Assembly (NCBI GenBank): GCA_029565395.1
Contig: JAKQOG010000265.1
Span: forward strand, 62,001 to 126,000
Length of the DNA stretch: 64,000 nt
DNA from: Candidatus Hydrogenedentota bacterium
GTDB lineage: Bacteria; Hydrogenedentota; Hydrogenedentia; Hydrogenedentales; CAILVY01
Reading direction: 5' to 3'
Each line of letters begins with the position of its first letter. The stretch's first letter is position 1. Positions 1 to 7,769 of this stretch are shown piece by piece. Below the pieces are notes generated by a model that was not told the DNA's origin, ran no database searches, and saw only the letters and a program-made list of their open reading frames with translations. The position numbers and the translations under genes are program-made.

Positions 1-1005
1 GTCCAGCAGAACATTCCACTCAATAATACGTTCCAGGTTGTTATTTTCGAGATTGGGACCGAGGAGTCCGAGGGTCTCTAATTCCGGACCCTTTACGCGC
101 TTGCCCTTCACCTCCACCAGCCGCCCGCAATGGATGGTGCAGGTCACGCAGCCCACATTCTTGATCAGATGCTTTTCCGCGAGAGTCTGGCCGGACAGCA
201 TCTCAAAATCTTTAAACGTGCCATGCTTGTAATTCCGGGTCGCCAACAGATTCTGCTTATTCATCAGGCGCAACAAAAAACCTGTGCCATATTTCGGCAG
301 CGCCTCCCCCGTGAGCGGATGATTTTTAAGAAGTTTGACCCAGCCCCGGTAGATTTTCTTCGTCTTTTCCTTATGAACAGGCTCGACTTTATGGTTTCCC
401 GCCGCAGTCACCGCCTTGAGGTTCTTGGACCCCATGACCGCCCCCAGCCCGGCACGTCCGGCCGTCCGATCTTCACTGAAAACACAGGCGTAGCGCACCA
501 GATGCTCGCCCGCCGGACCAATCACGATTTTCCCGCTTTTTCCGCCAAGGGCTTCCTGGGTATCCGAGGTGGTCTTTCCCCACAAGCCCTGCGCGTCGTG
601 AAACTGAACGGATTCTTCCGTAATTTCGACCCAGACCGGCGTTTCGGATTTCCCGGTCACGACCAGGGCGTCATACCCCGCTTTTTTCAGGTTCAGGCCG
701 AAATTTCCTCCGCAATTGGAGGAAGCACACAGCCCGGTCAGCGGCGAAACCGCCGAAATGTTAAATCTACTTGACGAGGGGGCGCCTGTTCCCGAAATGG
801 GGCCGGTGGAGACGACCAAAATATTCTCCGGCGCAAAGCCATCGGTTCCCGGTTGTATGGCGTCGTACAGAATTTTGGCGGCCATGATCTTACCGCCCAG
901 ATACCGTGCCCGATCCTCATCCGCCCATGGATACTCACCTGATGTCCGCAGGGTAAGGTCTATCTTCAACACCTTTCCCGCGTATCCGCCGAATTTCGTA
1001 TCCAT
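1..1005 (-). CDS. Aldehyde:ferredoxin oxidoreductase (tungsten-type), partial
   Basis: This is the N-terminal 335 codons of an AOR-family enzyme; the 3' end lies outside the window. The family oxidises aldehydes to carboxylates with ferredoxin, using a tungsto-bispterin cofactor and one 4Fe-4S cluster. Visible signatures are the pterin-binding N-domain with RTAGRAGLGAVMGSKNLKA at about residues 180-198 and the first cluster cysteines C286, C289 and C293 (GCVTCTIHC), followed by a GPELETLG segment. The last cluster cysteine would lie beyond the window. The start is supported by an AAGGAG Shine-Dalgarno 5-6 bases upstream of the ATG. The gene diverges from a tungstate/molybdate uptake and pterin-cofactor operon, which fits a tungsten enzyme. 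Substrate cannot be told from the sequence. Confidence 0.9.
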   Translation of the reverse strand, partial: MDTKFGGYAGKVLKIDLTLRTSGEYPWADEDRARYLGGKIMAAKILYDAIQPGTDGFAPENILVVSTGPISGTGAPSSSRFNISAVSPLTGLCASSNCGGNFGLNLKKAGYDALVVTGKSETPVWVEITEESVQFHDAQGLWGKTTSDTQEALGGKSGKIVIGPAGEHLVRYACVFSEDRTAGRAGLGAVMGSKNLKAVTAAGNHKVEPVHKEKTKKIYRGWVKLLKNHPLTGEALPKYGTGFLLRLMNKQNLLATRNYKHGTFKDFEMLSGQTLAEKHLIKNVGCVTCTIHCGRLVEVKGKRVKGPELETLGLLGPNLENNNLERIIEWNVLLD

Positions 1006-1326
1006 CGCCGTTCTCCTTGTTTGTTAACATGAGTAGCCGTGGTGCTTTACGCGCCGCAAACGCCATCCACGAATATATCTTAGCACATTCACCAATTTCC
1101 TGACACAAAGCTTAAAAAGTACCGCCTTCCGAGGTGCGCCGCCAACGGACTTTGTTTCACCGTCTGGAATTTGGTAGAATTCACCGTTATGTTTGGAGAA
1201 ACATAACGCGTACGCGCAGACAGTGAACCACAATGGGAGTGTATGTTGACCCTGGGAAGGGAAATTTCCTTAGAAAGCAGACGTTTTTCAGGCCTAAACA
1301 TAATTAACAAGAGGAGTCTATATCCC
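1006..1326. other. Divergent intergenic control region
   Basis: This 321-base spacer separates the leftward AOR gene from the rightward cofactor operon. It contains the 24-bp ModE-like palindrome (listed separately), an adjacent 10-bp palindrome CGCGTACGCG at 1207-1216, and the short palindrome GGAAATTTCC near 1260-1269. A TTGACC hexamer at 1246-1251 could be a -35 element for the rightward operon, but the matching -10 is poor. No convincing gene is present; the short open frames here have no ribosome binding site. Confidence 0.6.
1185..1208. promoter_or_regulatory. Putative ModE-type operator palindrome
   Basis: A perfect inverted repeat with 10-bp arms, CGTTATGTTT and AAACATAACG, around a 4-base centre. 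The outer halves CGTTAT and ATAACG are 12 bases apart, as in the known E. coli ModE site (CGTTATATA, 6-7 bases, TATATAACG). It sits between the AOR gene and the operon that encodes a ModE-like regulator at 1515-1889, so that protein is the likely ligand-responsive repressor or activator of both sides. The pairing of regulator and site is inference. Confidence 0.65.
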
Positions 1327-1518
1327 ATGAGTACACGTGAAGAGGTGATAGTGGCGATTAACGCGGCTGTGGGCGAGCGCGAAGGCCGCACCACGTTGCG
1401 GTGCCCCGATGCCTTTCGGATTGCTGGAGAATTTTCAGTAGGCGTGGGGCTTATTGGAAACCTCTGCAATGAACTCCACATTAAAATCGTTCAATGCCAA
1501 CTGGGATGCTTTAAGTGA
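1327..1518 (+). CDS. Small conserved-looking protein ending CQLGCFK
   Basis: A 63-residue protein, first gene of the cofactor operon. The ATG is preceded by AAGAGGAG at a workable distance, which supports this start over the in-frame upstream start at 1243. The sequence looks like a compact helical domain (residues 1-50, resembling a small helix-turn-helix) followed by a Cys-rich tail, with cysteines in RCPDA, NLCNEL and CQLGCF. The clustered C-terminal cysteines could bind metal or be redox active. The stop overlaps the start of the ModE-like gene (GTGA), so the two are translationally coupled. I do not recognise a named family; a role in sensing metal or cofactor status is only suggested by position. 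Confidence 0.7.
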   Translation: MSTREEVIVAINAAVGEREGRTTLRCPDAFRIAGEFSVGVGLIGNLCNELHIKIVQCQLGCFK

Positions 1519-1889
1519 GAGTGCCCAAATCAAAAAAGCCGGGGGAAATTACGCCTGGATTTAAGCTGTGGCTTACTGCTTCCGGCTCGGGTGTGTTCGG
1601 TCAGGGGAAATGGAAATTACTGGAGGCGATTCAGCGCGAAGGTTCGCTGCGGGCCGCCGCAGACGCCCTGTCGATCAGTTATCGAAAAGCTTGGGGCGAT
1701 CTCAAACAAGCCGAGGCGGCCCTTGGCATTGTCTTTCTGGAACGGCATCGCGGCGGGAGTGGCGGCGGGGAGAGTTGCCTAACCGAAGATGGACAGAAAT
1801 GGATGCGTGAATATGCCCGGTTTCATGCCGAGGTGGTTAAAAAGGTTCAACAAGCATTCAAGCAATGGGAAAAAAGGATGGAAAAATGA
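1515..1889 (+). CDS. ModE-like winged-helix transcriptional regulator (DNA-binding domain only)
   Basis: A 124-residue protein matching the N-terminal LysR-type winged helix of ModE. Diagnostic stretches are GKWKLLEAIQREGSLRAAAD (about 30-50), ISYRKAWGDLKQAEAALG (about 54-71) and the GG-rich wing with GGGESCLTEDG. The C-terminal Mop/TOBE molybdate-binding domains of full ModE are absent, so metal sensing must occur in this domain or through a partner. It starts at GTG, overlapping the upstream stop by 4 bases, and its own stop overlaps the wtpA start (ATGA). It probably controls the operon through the palindrome at 1185-1208. Confidence 0.85.
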   Translation: MRVPKSKKPGEITPGFKLWLTASGSGVFGQGKWKLLEAIQREGSLRAAADALSISYRKAWGDLKQAEAALGIVFLERHRGGSGGGESCLTEDGQKWMREYARFHAEVVKKVQQAFKQWEKRMEK

Positions 1890-2851
1890 ACTTCTTACGA
1901 TACGGTTTTATTGGGGTGATAGTGGGGGTAGTGTGTTTGATCAATCCAATTACACAGGCGGCCGATTTGTCCGGGGATCTGATGATTTTTCACGCAGGCA
2001 GCCTGTCGGTGCCGTTGAAAGAAGTGTCAGAGGCGTTTGAAAAGGAACATCCGGGCGTCAAGATCCTCCGCGAAGCGGCCGGGAGCCGGGAATGTGCGCG
2101 GAAGATTTCGGATCTGGGGAAGCGTTGTGATGTGCTAGCTTCCGCGGACTATGCCGTGATTGATTCGCTGCTGATTCCGGCGCATGCGGCTTGGAACATC
2201 AAGTTCGCCGGGAATGAGATGATCATCGCCTATACGGAGAAATCCAAAGGCGGGGCGGAAATCACCGCCGATAACTGGCCCACACTGTTGATGCGGGAGG
2301 ATGTTGCCTTTGGCCGTTCCGATCCGAACGCCGACCCCTGTGGATACCGGACCGTCCTGACCGCAAAACTGGCGGAGAAACACTATAAGCTGGCCGGTTT
2401 TGCCGATGCGCTTATTAAGAAGGATACCCGGTATATGCGGCCCAAGGAGACGGACCTGTTAGGGTTGCTGGAAGCCCATGCCATTGACTTCCTGTTTATT
2501 TACCGGTCTGTGGCGGAGCAGCATGGATTAAAATGGCTGCCGCTGCCCGATGAGGTCAATTTGAAGAAACCCGAATTGGCCGAACTCTACCGTTCGGTTT
2601 CCGTGGAGATTTCTGGAACCACACCGGGATCAAAGGTTACCCAAGTGGGTGAGCCAATGGTGTATGGCGTCACCATCCCAAAGAATGCCCCCAATCCCGA
2701 TGCAGCGCTCGCCTTCGCGGACTTTCTCCTCAATAAAGATAAGGGAATGGCCATTATGGTAAAAAATGGTCAGCCTGGCGTTGTTCCTTCCCCAACGTCC
2801 ACCTTTGATCAGATTCCCGATCCACTTAAAAAGTACGCAACAAAACAATGA
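1886..2851 (+). CDS. wtpA: Tungstate/molybdate ABC transporter substrate-binding protein (WtpA-like)
   Basis: A 321-residue periplasmic binding protein. An N-terminal signal peptide (about residues 1-27, ending TQAAD) precedes MIFHAGSLSVPLKEVSEAFE, where the HAGSLS oxyanion-binding strand is typical. REAAGSRECARKISDLG and FAGNEMIIAYT follow the WtpA (archaeal-type) pattern more closely than classical ModA. It would capture tungstate or molybdate for the permease and ATPase that follow. The start at 1886 is chosen over 1865 because it gives the 4-base ATGA overlap with the regulator gene and a clean signal peptide; AAGGATGG lies just upstream. Tungstate versus molybdate preference is not decidable here, although the adjacent AOR favours tungstate. 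Confidence 0.88.
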   Translation: MNFLRYGFIGVIVGVVCLINPITQAADLSGDLMIFHAGSLSVPLKEVSEAFEKEHPGVKILREAAGSRECARKISDLGKRCDVLASADYAVIDSLLIPAHAAWNIKFAGNEMIIAYTEKSKGGAEITADNWPTLLMREDVAFGRSDPNADPCGYRTVLTAKLAEKHYKLAGFADALIKKDTRYMRPKETDLLGLLEAHAIDFLFIYRSVAEQHGLKWLPLPDEVNLKKPELAELYRSVSVEISGTTPGSKVTQVGEPMVYGVTIPKNAPNPDAALAFADFLLNKDKGMAIMVKNGQPGVVPSPTSTFDQIPDPLKKYATKQ

Positions 2852-3657
2852 ATTCGTTTTCGAAATGCTCCCCCAAAACCGATGCGTTGAGCCTGGTTTT
2901 TGCAGCCTTGGGCGGCGTGGTGCTGTTGTTTCTCATTGCGCCGCTTGCCGGAATGGCCTTGGGTAGTCCTTTCCCCGAACTAGTAAAAACAGCGGCGGAG
3001 GCCGAGGTTCGCGGCAGCATTTTTCTGACGCTCTGGACCTCCCTGGCGGGAACCCTGCTCTTTAGCGTTGCGGCGGTTCCGCTGGCCTACCTTTTGGCGC
3101 GCAAGCAGTTTCCGCTTAAGCAGGTAGTCTCCGCGATCATTGATTTGCCGATAGTGGTACCGCATTCAGCCGCAGGCATCGCCATTCTCGGATTCATCGC
3201 CCCGAGCAGCCTGTTGGGCGGCGCGGGAGAGCGCGCGGGCATCCATTTTGTGGGTGGTCCGGCGGGGATCATTGCCGCCATGTCCTTTGTGAGCCTGCCC
3301 TTCCTGATCAACGCGGCGCGCGACGGATTTGCAGCCGTGCCTGAACGCTTGGAGAAAGTAGCACTGAGTCTGGGAGCTTCGCCCACCCGCGTCTTCTTCA
3401 CCATTTCCCTGCCCTTGGCATGGCGGTCTATCGTGTCCGGGCTGGTCATGATGTGGGCGCGCGGTTTGAGCGAGTTCGGCGCCGTGGCCATCGTCGCCTA
3501 TCATCCCATCGTGACCCCGGTGCTCATCTATGAGCGCTTTGGCGCGTTTGGCTTGAAGTATGCCCGGCCGGTTGCCGTGCTTTTCCTGGGCGTGTGTTTG
3601 GTGTTTTTTATTTTCGTCCGATTTTTGTCAAGGCGCCGTAATAATGCTGCAAGTTGA
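2848..3657 (+). CDS. wtpB: Tungstate/molybdate ABC transporter permease
   Basis: A 269-residue inner-membrane permease with about six hydrophobic segments. It carries the cytoplasmic EAA-type loop (EKVALSLGASPTRVFFTISL, about residues 170-189) that contacts the ATPase, and the SEFGAVAIVAYHP stretch seen in ModB/WtpB permeases. It overlaps wtpA by 4 bases (ATGA) and runs into the ATPase gene by 14 bases, so the three are coupled. It forms the membrane channel for oxyanion import. Confidence 0.9.
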   Translation: MNSFSKCSPKTDALSLVFAALGGVVLLFLIAPLAGMALGSPFPELVKTAAEAEVRGSIFLTLWTSLAGTLLFSVAAVPLAYLLARKQFPLKQVVSAIIDLPIVVPHSAAGIAILGFIAPSSLLGGAGERAGIHFVGGPAGIIAAMSFVSLPFLINAARDGFAAVPERLEKVALSLGASPTRVFFTISLPLAWRSIVSGLVMMWARGLSEFGAVAIVAYHPIVTPVLIYERFGAFGLKYARPVAVLFLGVCLVFFIFVRFLSRRRNNAAS

Positions 3658-4705
3658 AGGAGCACATATCCGCCTGGGCGGTTTTTCCCTCCGCGATGTA
3701 TCGTTCACCGTGGACGAGGGCGGCTATTTTGTGCTACTCGGAGCTTCTGGTGTGGGGAAAACCGTGTTATTGGAGGCGCTAATCGGCTTGCTCCCCCTTG
3801 ACGCCGGGCGAATCCTGTGGAAAGGTGAGGACATCACGCACGAGCGTTTGCAGAAACGCAGGCTGGGGTTGGTCTATCAGGATCAGGCCTTGTTTCCACA
3901 TATGCCGGTCTGGCGGAACATCGCGTATGGCATGCAGGGCGCGGGCTACGCGCGCAAGGAAACCCGGCGTCAGGTGGAGGCGCTTGCGGACGAGGTGGGT
4001 GCGGGCGATTTATTGCAGCGCTACCCCGGCACGTTGTCCGGCGGCGAGGCGCAACGGGTGGCGCTGGCGCGGGCTTTGGCGATGCAGCCGCGATGTCTGT
4101 TGTTAGATGAGCCGCTGTCGGCCCTGGACACGCATGCGCGGGGGGAAATGCGGGCGCTTCTGCGAACATTCCATCGAAAAGGGCAGACCGTGGTCCATGT
4201 AACGCACGACTATGAAGAAGCGCTGGCACTGGCCTCCCATATTGGCATTATGGAGAACGGGACGGTGGTTCAAACGGGCAGCCCGGAAGAGGTGTTTCAT
4301 CATCCGAAATCGGAATTTGTAGCCCGGTTTATCGGTATCCGGAATGTGTTTCCGGGAATTCTCGAACGCAACGAGCCGCCAGATCAGGATGTAGCGCCCT
4401 TTGTCAGCCACGGCGTTCAGTTCTGGATCATGACAAAGGCAACCCCGGGCAAAGGCATGATGATCGTCCGCAGTGAAGACATTACACTTTCCCGGACCCG
4501 TCCGGATTCCAGCGCCCAAAACTGTTTTTCCGGACGCGTGGTGGATGTCGTGCCGGCACGTATTGGCCTGGAAGTATATGTGGATATCGGTGTGATGGCC
4601 GCGGCGCTGATTACCGCCGGGTCCGCGGAACGCCTGGAAGTTCGGCCGGGCCAACAGGTGTTTCTCAGCTTCAAGGCGAGCGCCGCACGGTTTATGGAAG
4701 AATAA
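3644..4705 (+). CDS. wtpC: Tungstate/molybdate ABC transporter ATP-binding protein
   Basis: A 353-residue ATPase. It shows Walker A GASGVGKT (about 35-42), Q-loop YQDQALFPH, signature LSGGEAQRVALARAL and Walker B CLLLDEPLSALD, followed by the switch histidine in VVHVTHD. The C-terminal third (about 240-353) looks like TOBE-type regulatory domains, as in ModC/WtpC. The ATG at 3644 is chosen because the earlier in-frame start at 3560 lies deep in the permease gene and adds residues unlike the family. It powers import through the upstream permease. Confidence 0.9.
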   Translation: MLQVEGAHIRLGGFSLRDVSFTVDEGGYFVLLGASGVGKTVLLEALIGLLPLDAGRILWKGEDITHERLQKRRLGLVYQDQALFPHMPVWRNIAYGMQGAGYARKETRRQVEALADEVGAGDLLQRYPGTLSGGEAQRVALARALAMQPRCLLLDEPLSALDTHARGEMRALLRTFHRKGQTVVHVTHDYEEALALASHIGIMENGTVVQTGSPEEVFHHPKSEFVARFIGIRNVFPGILERNEPPDQDVAPFVSHGVQFWIMTKATPGKGMMIVRSEDITLSRTRPDSSAQNCFSGRVVDVVPARIGLEVYVDIGVMAAALITAGSAERLEVRPGQQVFLSFKASAARFMEE

Positions 4706-4706
4706 C

Positions 4707-5324
4707 ATGCTCTACGCACCCAACATGCTGTTGATAGGCGCGGCGGACCGCAACGCCGGAAAAACGGTCTTTGCCTGCGAAGTGATCCGGCGCTTTCGCG
4801 AGGTGCCTGTATTGGGCGCGAAAGTGACCGCCGTGCAGGAGCGGGACGGAAAATGCCCCCGCGGCGGGCAGGGATGCGGTGTGTGTTCCTCCTTGGAAGG
4901 AGATTTCTGTTTGACCGAAGAGACAGAGACAAGCGGCGCCAAGGATACCCAACGCTTGTTGGCCAGCGGCGCGCAACGCGTCTTTTGGCTGCGTGTTTTA
5001 AAGCAGCATTTGGAGACCGGCACACAGGCGCTCTTGGACGCACTGGGGCCGGATACGCCGGTGATATGCGAATCCAACAGCCTGCGCCATGCCGTAAAGC
5101 CGGGATTGTTTCTTATGATTCAACATCGGGAGTCAAATACGTTCAAGGTCTCCGCCCAAGGGGTTCGGCAGTATGCTGACGAAACCCTGTCCACGGACGG
5201 TCAACACTTCGACTTCGATTTTAATCGAATCAAACTGGCAAATAAACGATGGGTGTTGGATCCTCCGGCTAATCCCGCGAACAATTCCTTTTGCGAAACA
5301 GACAAGAAGGCGAACGTTAAATGA
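4707..5324 (+). CDS. P-loop NTPase-like, Cys-rich protein of the cofactor operon
   Basis: A 205-residue protein with a P-loop near the N-terminus (LLIGAADRNAGKTVFACEV, about 7-25), resembling the MobB/ParA-like deviant Walker A. A Cys-rich motif, CPRGGQGCGVCSSLEGDFCL, follows at about 50-70 and may hold a metal or iron-sulfur cluster. Later segments (KDTQRLLASGAQRVFWLRV and VICESNSLRH) look like the rest of a MobB-type nucleotide-binding fold. It sits between wtpC (1-base gap) and moeA (ATGA overlap), so a step in metal insertion or nucleotide attachment to molybdopterin is plausible. It is not a standard MobB, and the function remains inferred from context. Confidence 0.65.
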   Translation: MLYAPNMLLIGAADRNAGKTVFACEVIRRFREVPVLGAKVTAVQERDGKCPRGGQGCGVCSSLEGDFCLTEETETSGAKDTQRLLASGAQRVFWLRVLKQHLETGTQALLDALGPDTPVICESNSLRHAVKPGLFLMIQHRESNTFKVSAQGVRQYADETLSTDGQHFDFDFNRIKLANKRWVLDPPANPANNSFCETDKKANVK

Positions 5325-6496
5325 TACCGTTTGAACAAGCCTTTGAGATGGTCATGAGCCGAGCGCGGCTTTTGGAATCCGAAACCGTGCCGCTACGGGC
5401 CGCGGCGGGCAGAATCCTGGTCCAGGACGTGTTCTGCGACATAGACATGCCGCCCTTCGACAAGTCGGCGATGGATGGTTATGCCTGCCGCCGGGCCGAT
5501 CTGCCGGGTCCCTTGCAGGTCATCGAGACCATTCAGGCGGGGACTTCACCGATGAAGCATGTCAGTGCCGGTGAATGCGCGAAAATCATGACCGGCGCAA
5601 TGATACCGCAAGGCGCGGATTGCGTAATCATGGTGGAGTATGTTCAGCTTGACGAAGACGGCCGAATCCGGTTTAATGCAAAAGACACCGCAACCAATAT
5701 TTGTTCCAAGGGAGAGGACATCCATTCGGGCGACCTAGTGCTTCCCAAAGGCATCCTGTTGAAGCCCCAGGACATAGCCGTGCTGGCCACTGCCGGGTGC
5801 GCCACCCCTCATGTCGCGCGCCGGCCCCGCGTTGGCGTGATTGCCACGGGGGATGAACTGGTGGAACCTCAGGAAACGCCCGGACCCTCGAAGATCCGCA
5901 CCAGCAACAGCTATCAACTTTGCGCGCAGATGGAAGCCGCCGGTGCAGCCGTGGTGTATTACGGCATTGTGGCGGACACGGAGGACGCCTTGGACGCCGT
6001 GCTGAAAAAAGCCATGACGGAAAATGATGTGATCCTTTTGTCCGGTGGCGTATCCATGGGCGATTTCGATCTCGTGCCCGGTGTCATGGTCAAAAACGGC
6101 CTGGAGATTTTGTTCGATTCCATCGCCATAAAACCGGGCAAGCCCACTACCTTTGCCGTGGGTCCTGATGTGTATTGCTTCGGTCTCCCCGGAAATCCCG
6201 TCTCCACGTTCGTGCAGTGCGAAATCCTGGTCAAGCCCTTTCTCTATGCATTAATGGGACACAGCTATCGTCCACCCTGTTTCCGCCTACCCCTGTCTGA
6301 AACTTTCCGCCGAAAGCATGCAGACCGTGAAGCCTGGATCCCGGTGGGTATCACGGAAGACGGCTCCGTACAGTTGCATGATTATCATGGGTCCGCGCAT
6401 ATCAATGCCTTGTGCGGTGCGGCAGGGTTTATCGTGATTCCCACTGGCGCGACTATCATCGAGAAAGGAACACCCGTCAGTGTTCGACCGATTTAA
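5321..6496 (+). CDS. moeA: Molybdopterin molybdenumtransferase MoeA
   Basis: A 391-residue MoeA-family protein, the enzyme that inserts molybdate or tungstate into adenylated molybdopterin. Family marks include DIDMPPFDKSAMDGYA (about 40-55), GECAKIMTGAMIPQGAD, ATGDELVEP (about 175-183), the MogA-like LLSGGVSMGDFDLVP and IKPGKPTTFA, and FGLPGNPVSTFVQCE. Length is normal for the family. It overlaps the preceding gene by 4 bases and the moaA start lies inside its last codons, so it is part of one transcription unit. In an operon with WtpABC it may act with tungstate. Confidence 0.93.
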   Translation: MIPFEQAFEMVMSRARLLESETVPLRAAAGRILVQDVFCDIDMPPFDKSAMDGYACRRADLPGPLQVIETIQAGTSPMKHVSAGECAKIMTGAMIPQGADCVIMVEYVQLDEDGRIRFNAKDTATNICSKGEDIHSGDLVLPKGILLKPQDIAVLATAGCATPHVARRPRVGVIATGDELVEPQETPGPSKIRTSNSYQLCAQMEAAGAAVVYYGIVADTEDALDAVLKKAMTENDVILLSGGVSMGDFDLVPGVMVKNGLEILFDSIAIKPGKPTTFAVGPDVYCFGLPGNPVSTFVQCEILVKPFLYALMGHSYRPPCFRLPLSETFRRKHADREAWIPVGITEDGSVQLHDYHGSAHINALCGAAGFIVIPTGATIIEKGTPVSVRPI

Positions 6497-7277
6497 TCGT
6501 CATATCCACTATTTGAGGATCTCCGTAACGGACAAATGCAACCTGCGGTGCGTTTACTGCATGCCCGCCGAGGGGGTGCCGATCATGCGGCATGAAGATG
6601 TTTTGTCCTTCGAAGAAATAGAAGCCTTTTCTCGTGTCGCGGTCACTATGGGAATCACCAAGGTTCGCCTTACGGGTGGTGAGCCTCTGGTGCGCCGCAA
6701 CGTCGTGACCCTCGTCTCCATGCTCGCCGCTATCAACGGCATTCAGGATTTCGCGATGACCAGCAACGGTGTGTGCATGACAGAGTTCGCGGAGGATCTA
6801 GCGGCGGCGGGTTTGCACCGGGTGAATATCAGCCTGGACGCCATTGACCCCGAACGCTATGCCGAAATCACGCGCGGCGGCGATGTAAGCAACGTGCTCG
6901 CAGGCATTACGGCGGCGCGCAACGCGGGTTTGTCGCCGGTCAAACTAAACTGCGTGGTACAGTACTCTCCGGAAGAACCCGATGCCCGGGCCGTCGCGGA
7001 ATTTGCCCAAAAGGAAGGTCTCGAAGTGCGTTTTATACGGCGGATGGATTTGTCCAAAGGCCTGTTCTCGGTAGTTATCGGCGGTTCCGGCGGCGACTGC
7101 GCCCGCTGCAACCGGTTGCGCCTGTCGTGCAACGGCCTGGTGCGGCCCTGCCTCTTCAATGATCTGGGATTCAGCGTGCGCGAACTGGGCCCCGAAGAAG
7201 CCATCCGGCGGGCGGTGGAAGAAAAACCGGTGTGCGGTGACAAAAGCAACGCACTGTTTCATGCCATAGGAGGTTGA
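6480..7277 (+). CDS. moaA: GTP 3',8-cyclase MoaA, short form
   Basis: A radical SAM enzyme of 265 residues for the first step of molybdopterin synthesis. The N-terminal CNLRCVYC cluster motif, LTGGEPLVRR and the NISLDAID stretch are intact. The second 4Fe-4S motif is present as CARCNRLRLSCNGLVRPC, and the protein ends in the expected Gly-Gly. Compared with E. coli MoaA (329 residues) about 45-50 residues are missing between RFIRRM and CARC. The start is GTG, inside the end of moeA by 17 bases; no better start gives the conserved N-terminus. The shortened form may be a subfamily rather than a defect, since both cluster motifs survive. Confidence 0.87.
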   Translation: MFDRFNRHIHYLRISVTDKCNLRCVYCMPAEGVPIMRHEDVLSFEEIEAFSRVAVTMGITKVRLTGGEPLVRRNVVTLVSMLAAINGIQDFAMTSNGVCMTEFAEDLAAAGLHRVNISLDAIDPERYAEITRGGDVSNVLAGITAARNAGLSPVKLNCVVQYSPEEPDARAVAEFAQKEGLEVRFIRRMDLSKGLFSVVIGGSGGDCARCNRLRLSCNGLVRPCLFNDLGFSVRELGPEEAIRRAVEEKPVCGDKSNALFHAIGG

Positions 7278-7279
7278 AT

Positions 7280-7735
7280 ATGTCCTCGTTCTCTCATGTT
7301 GATGATAAAGGCCGCGCCCGCATGGTGGATGTGGGCGGCAAGCCGGATCAGCGCCGGGTGGCGCGAGCTTCCGGCAAAATCCTTCTGGCCCCGGAAACCG
7401 TGGCATTGATTCAGGAAAACAACCTCAAGAAAGGCGACGTCCTGACCGTGGCGGAGATTGCCGGTATTCAGGCCGCCAAGAAGACTTTTGATTTAATACC
7501 GTTATGTCACACCGTGCATATCGGACACGCACAAGTCACTGCGCGGCTGGAAAAAGACGGTGTCGCGGTGACCAGCGAAGTTTCGAGCATTGGTCCCACG
7601 GGCGTGGAAATGGAAGCCTTGACCGCCGTCAGCGTTGCGCTGTTGACGGTATATGACATGTGCAAGGCCGTGGATAAAAACATGGTTATAAAGGAAGTCA
7701 TCCTTTTGGAAAAAACGAAAGAGGACCTCGCGTGA
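7280..7735 (+). CDS. moaC: Cyclic pyranopterin monophosphate synthase MoaC
   Basis: MoaC of about 151 residues, acting after MoaA to form cyclic pyranopterin monophosphate. Family marks are [53 protein letters not shown] and DMCKAVDK. The ATG at 7280 is preferred over an in-frame TTG at 7274 because AGGAGG at 7268-7273 lies at ideal distance; that ribosome binding site overlaps the moaA stop. It completes the moaA-moaC pair. No moaD, moaE or moeB is visible in the window. Confidence 0.93.
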   Translation: MSSFSHVDDKGRARMVDVGGKPDQRRVARASGKILLAPETVALIQENNLKKGDVLTVAEIAGIQAAKKTFDLIPLCHTVHIGHAQVTARLEKDGVAVTSEVSSIGPTGVEMEALTAVSVALLTVYDMCKAVDKNMVIKEVILLEKTKEDLA

Positions 7736-7769
7736 GCGGGGCCAAAACAAGAACGGGAGAAAGATAAAA

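Noticed and set aside
130-774. 214-codon plus-strand open frame
   Set aside because: It is antisense to the AOR gene, which has the family motifs and ribosome binding site.
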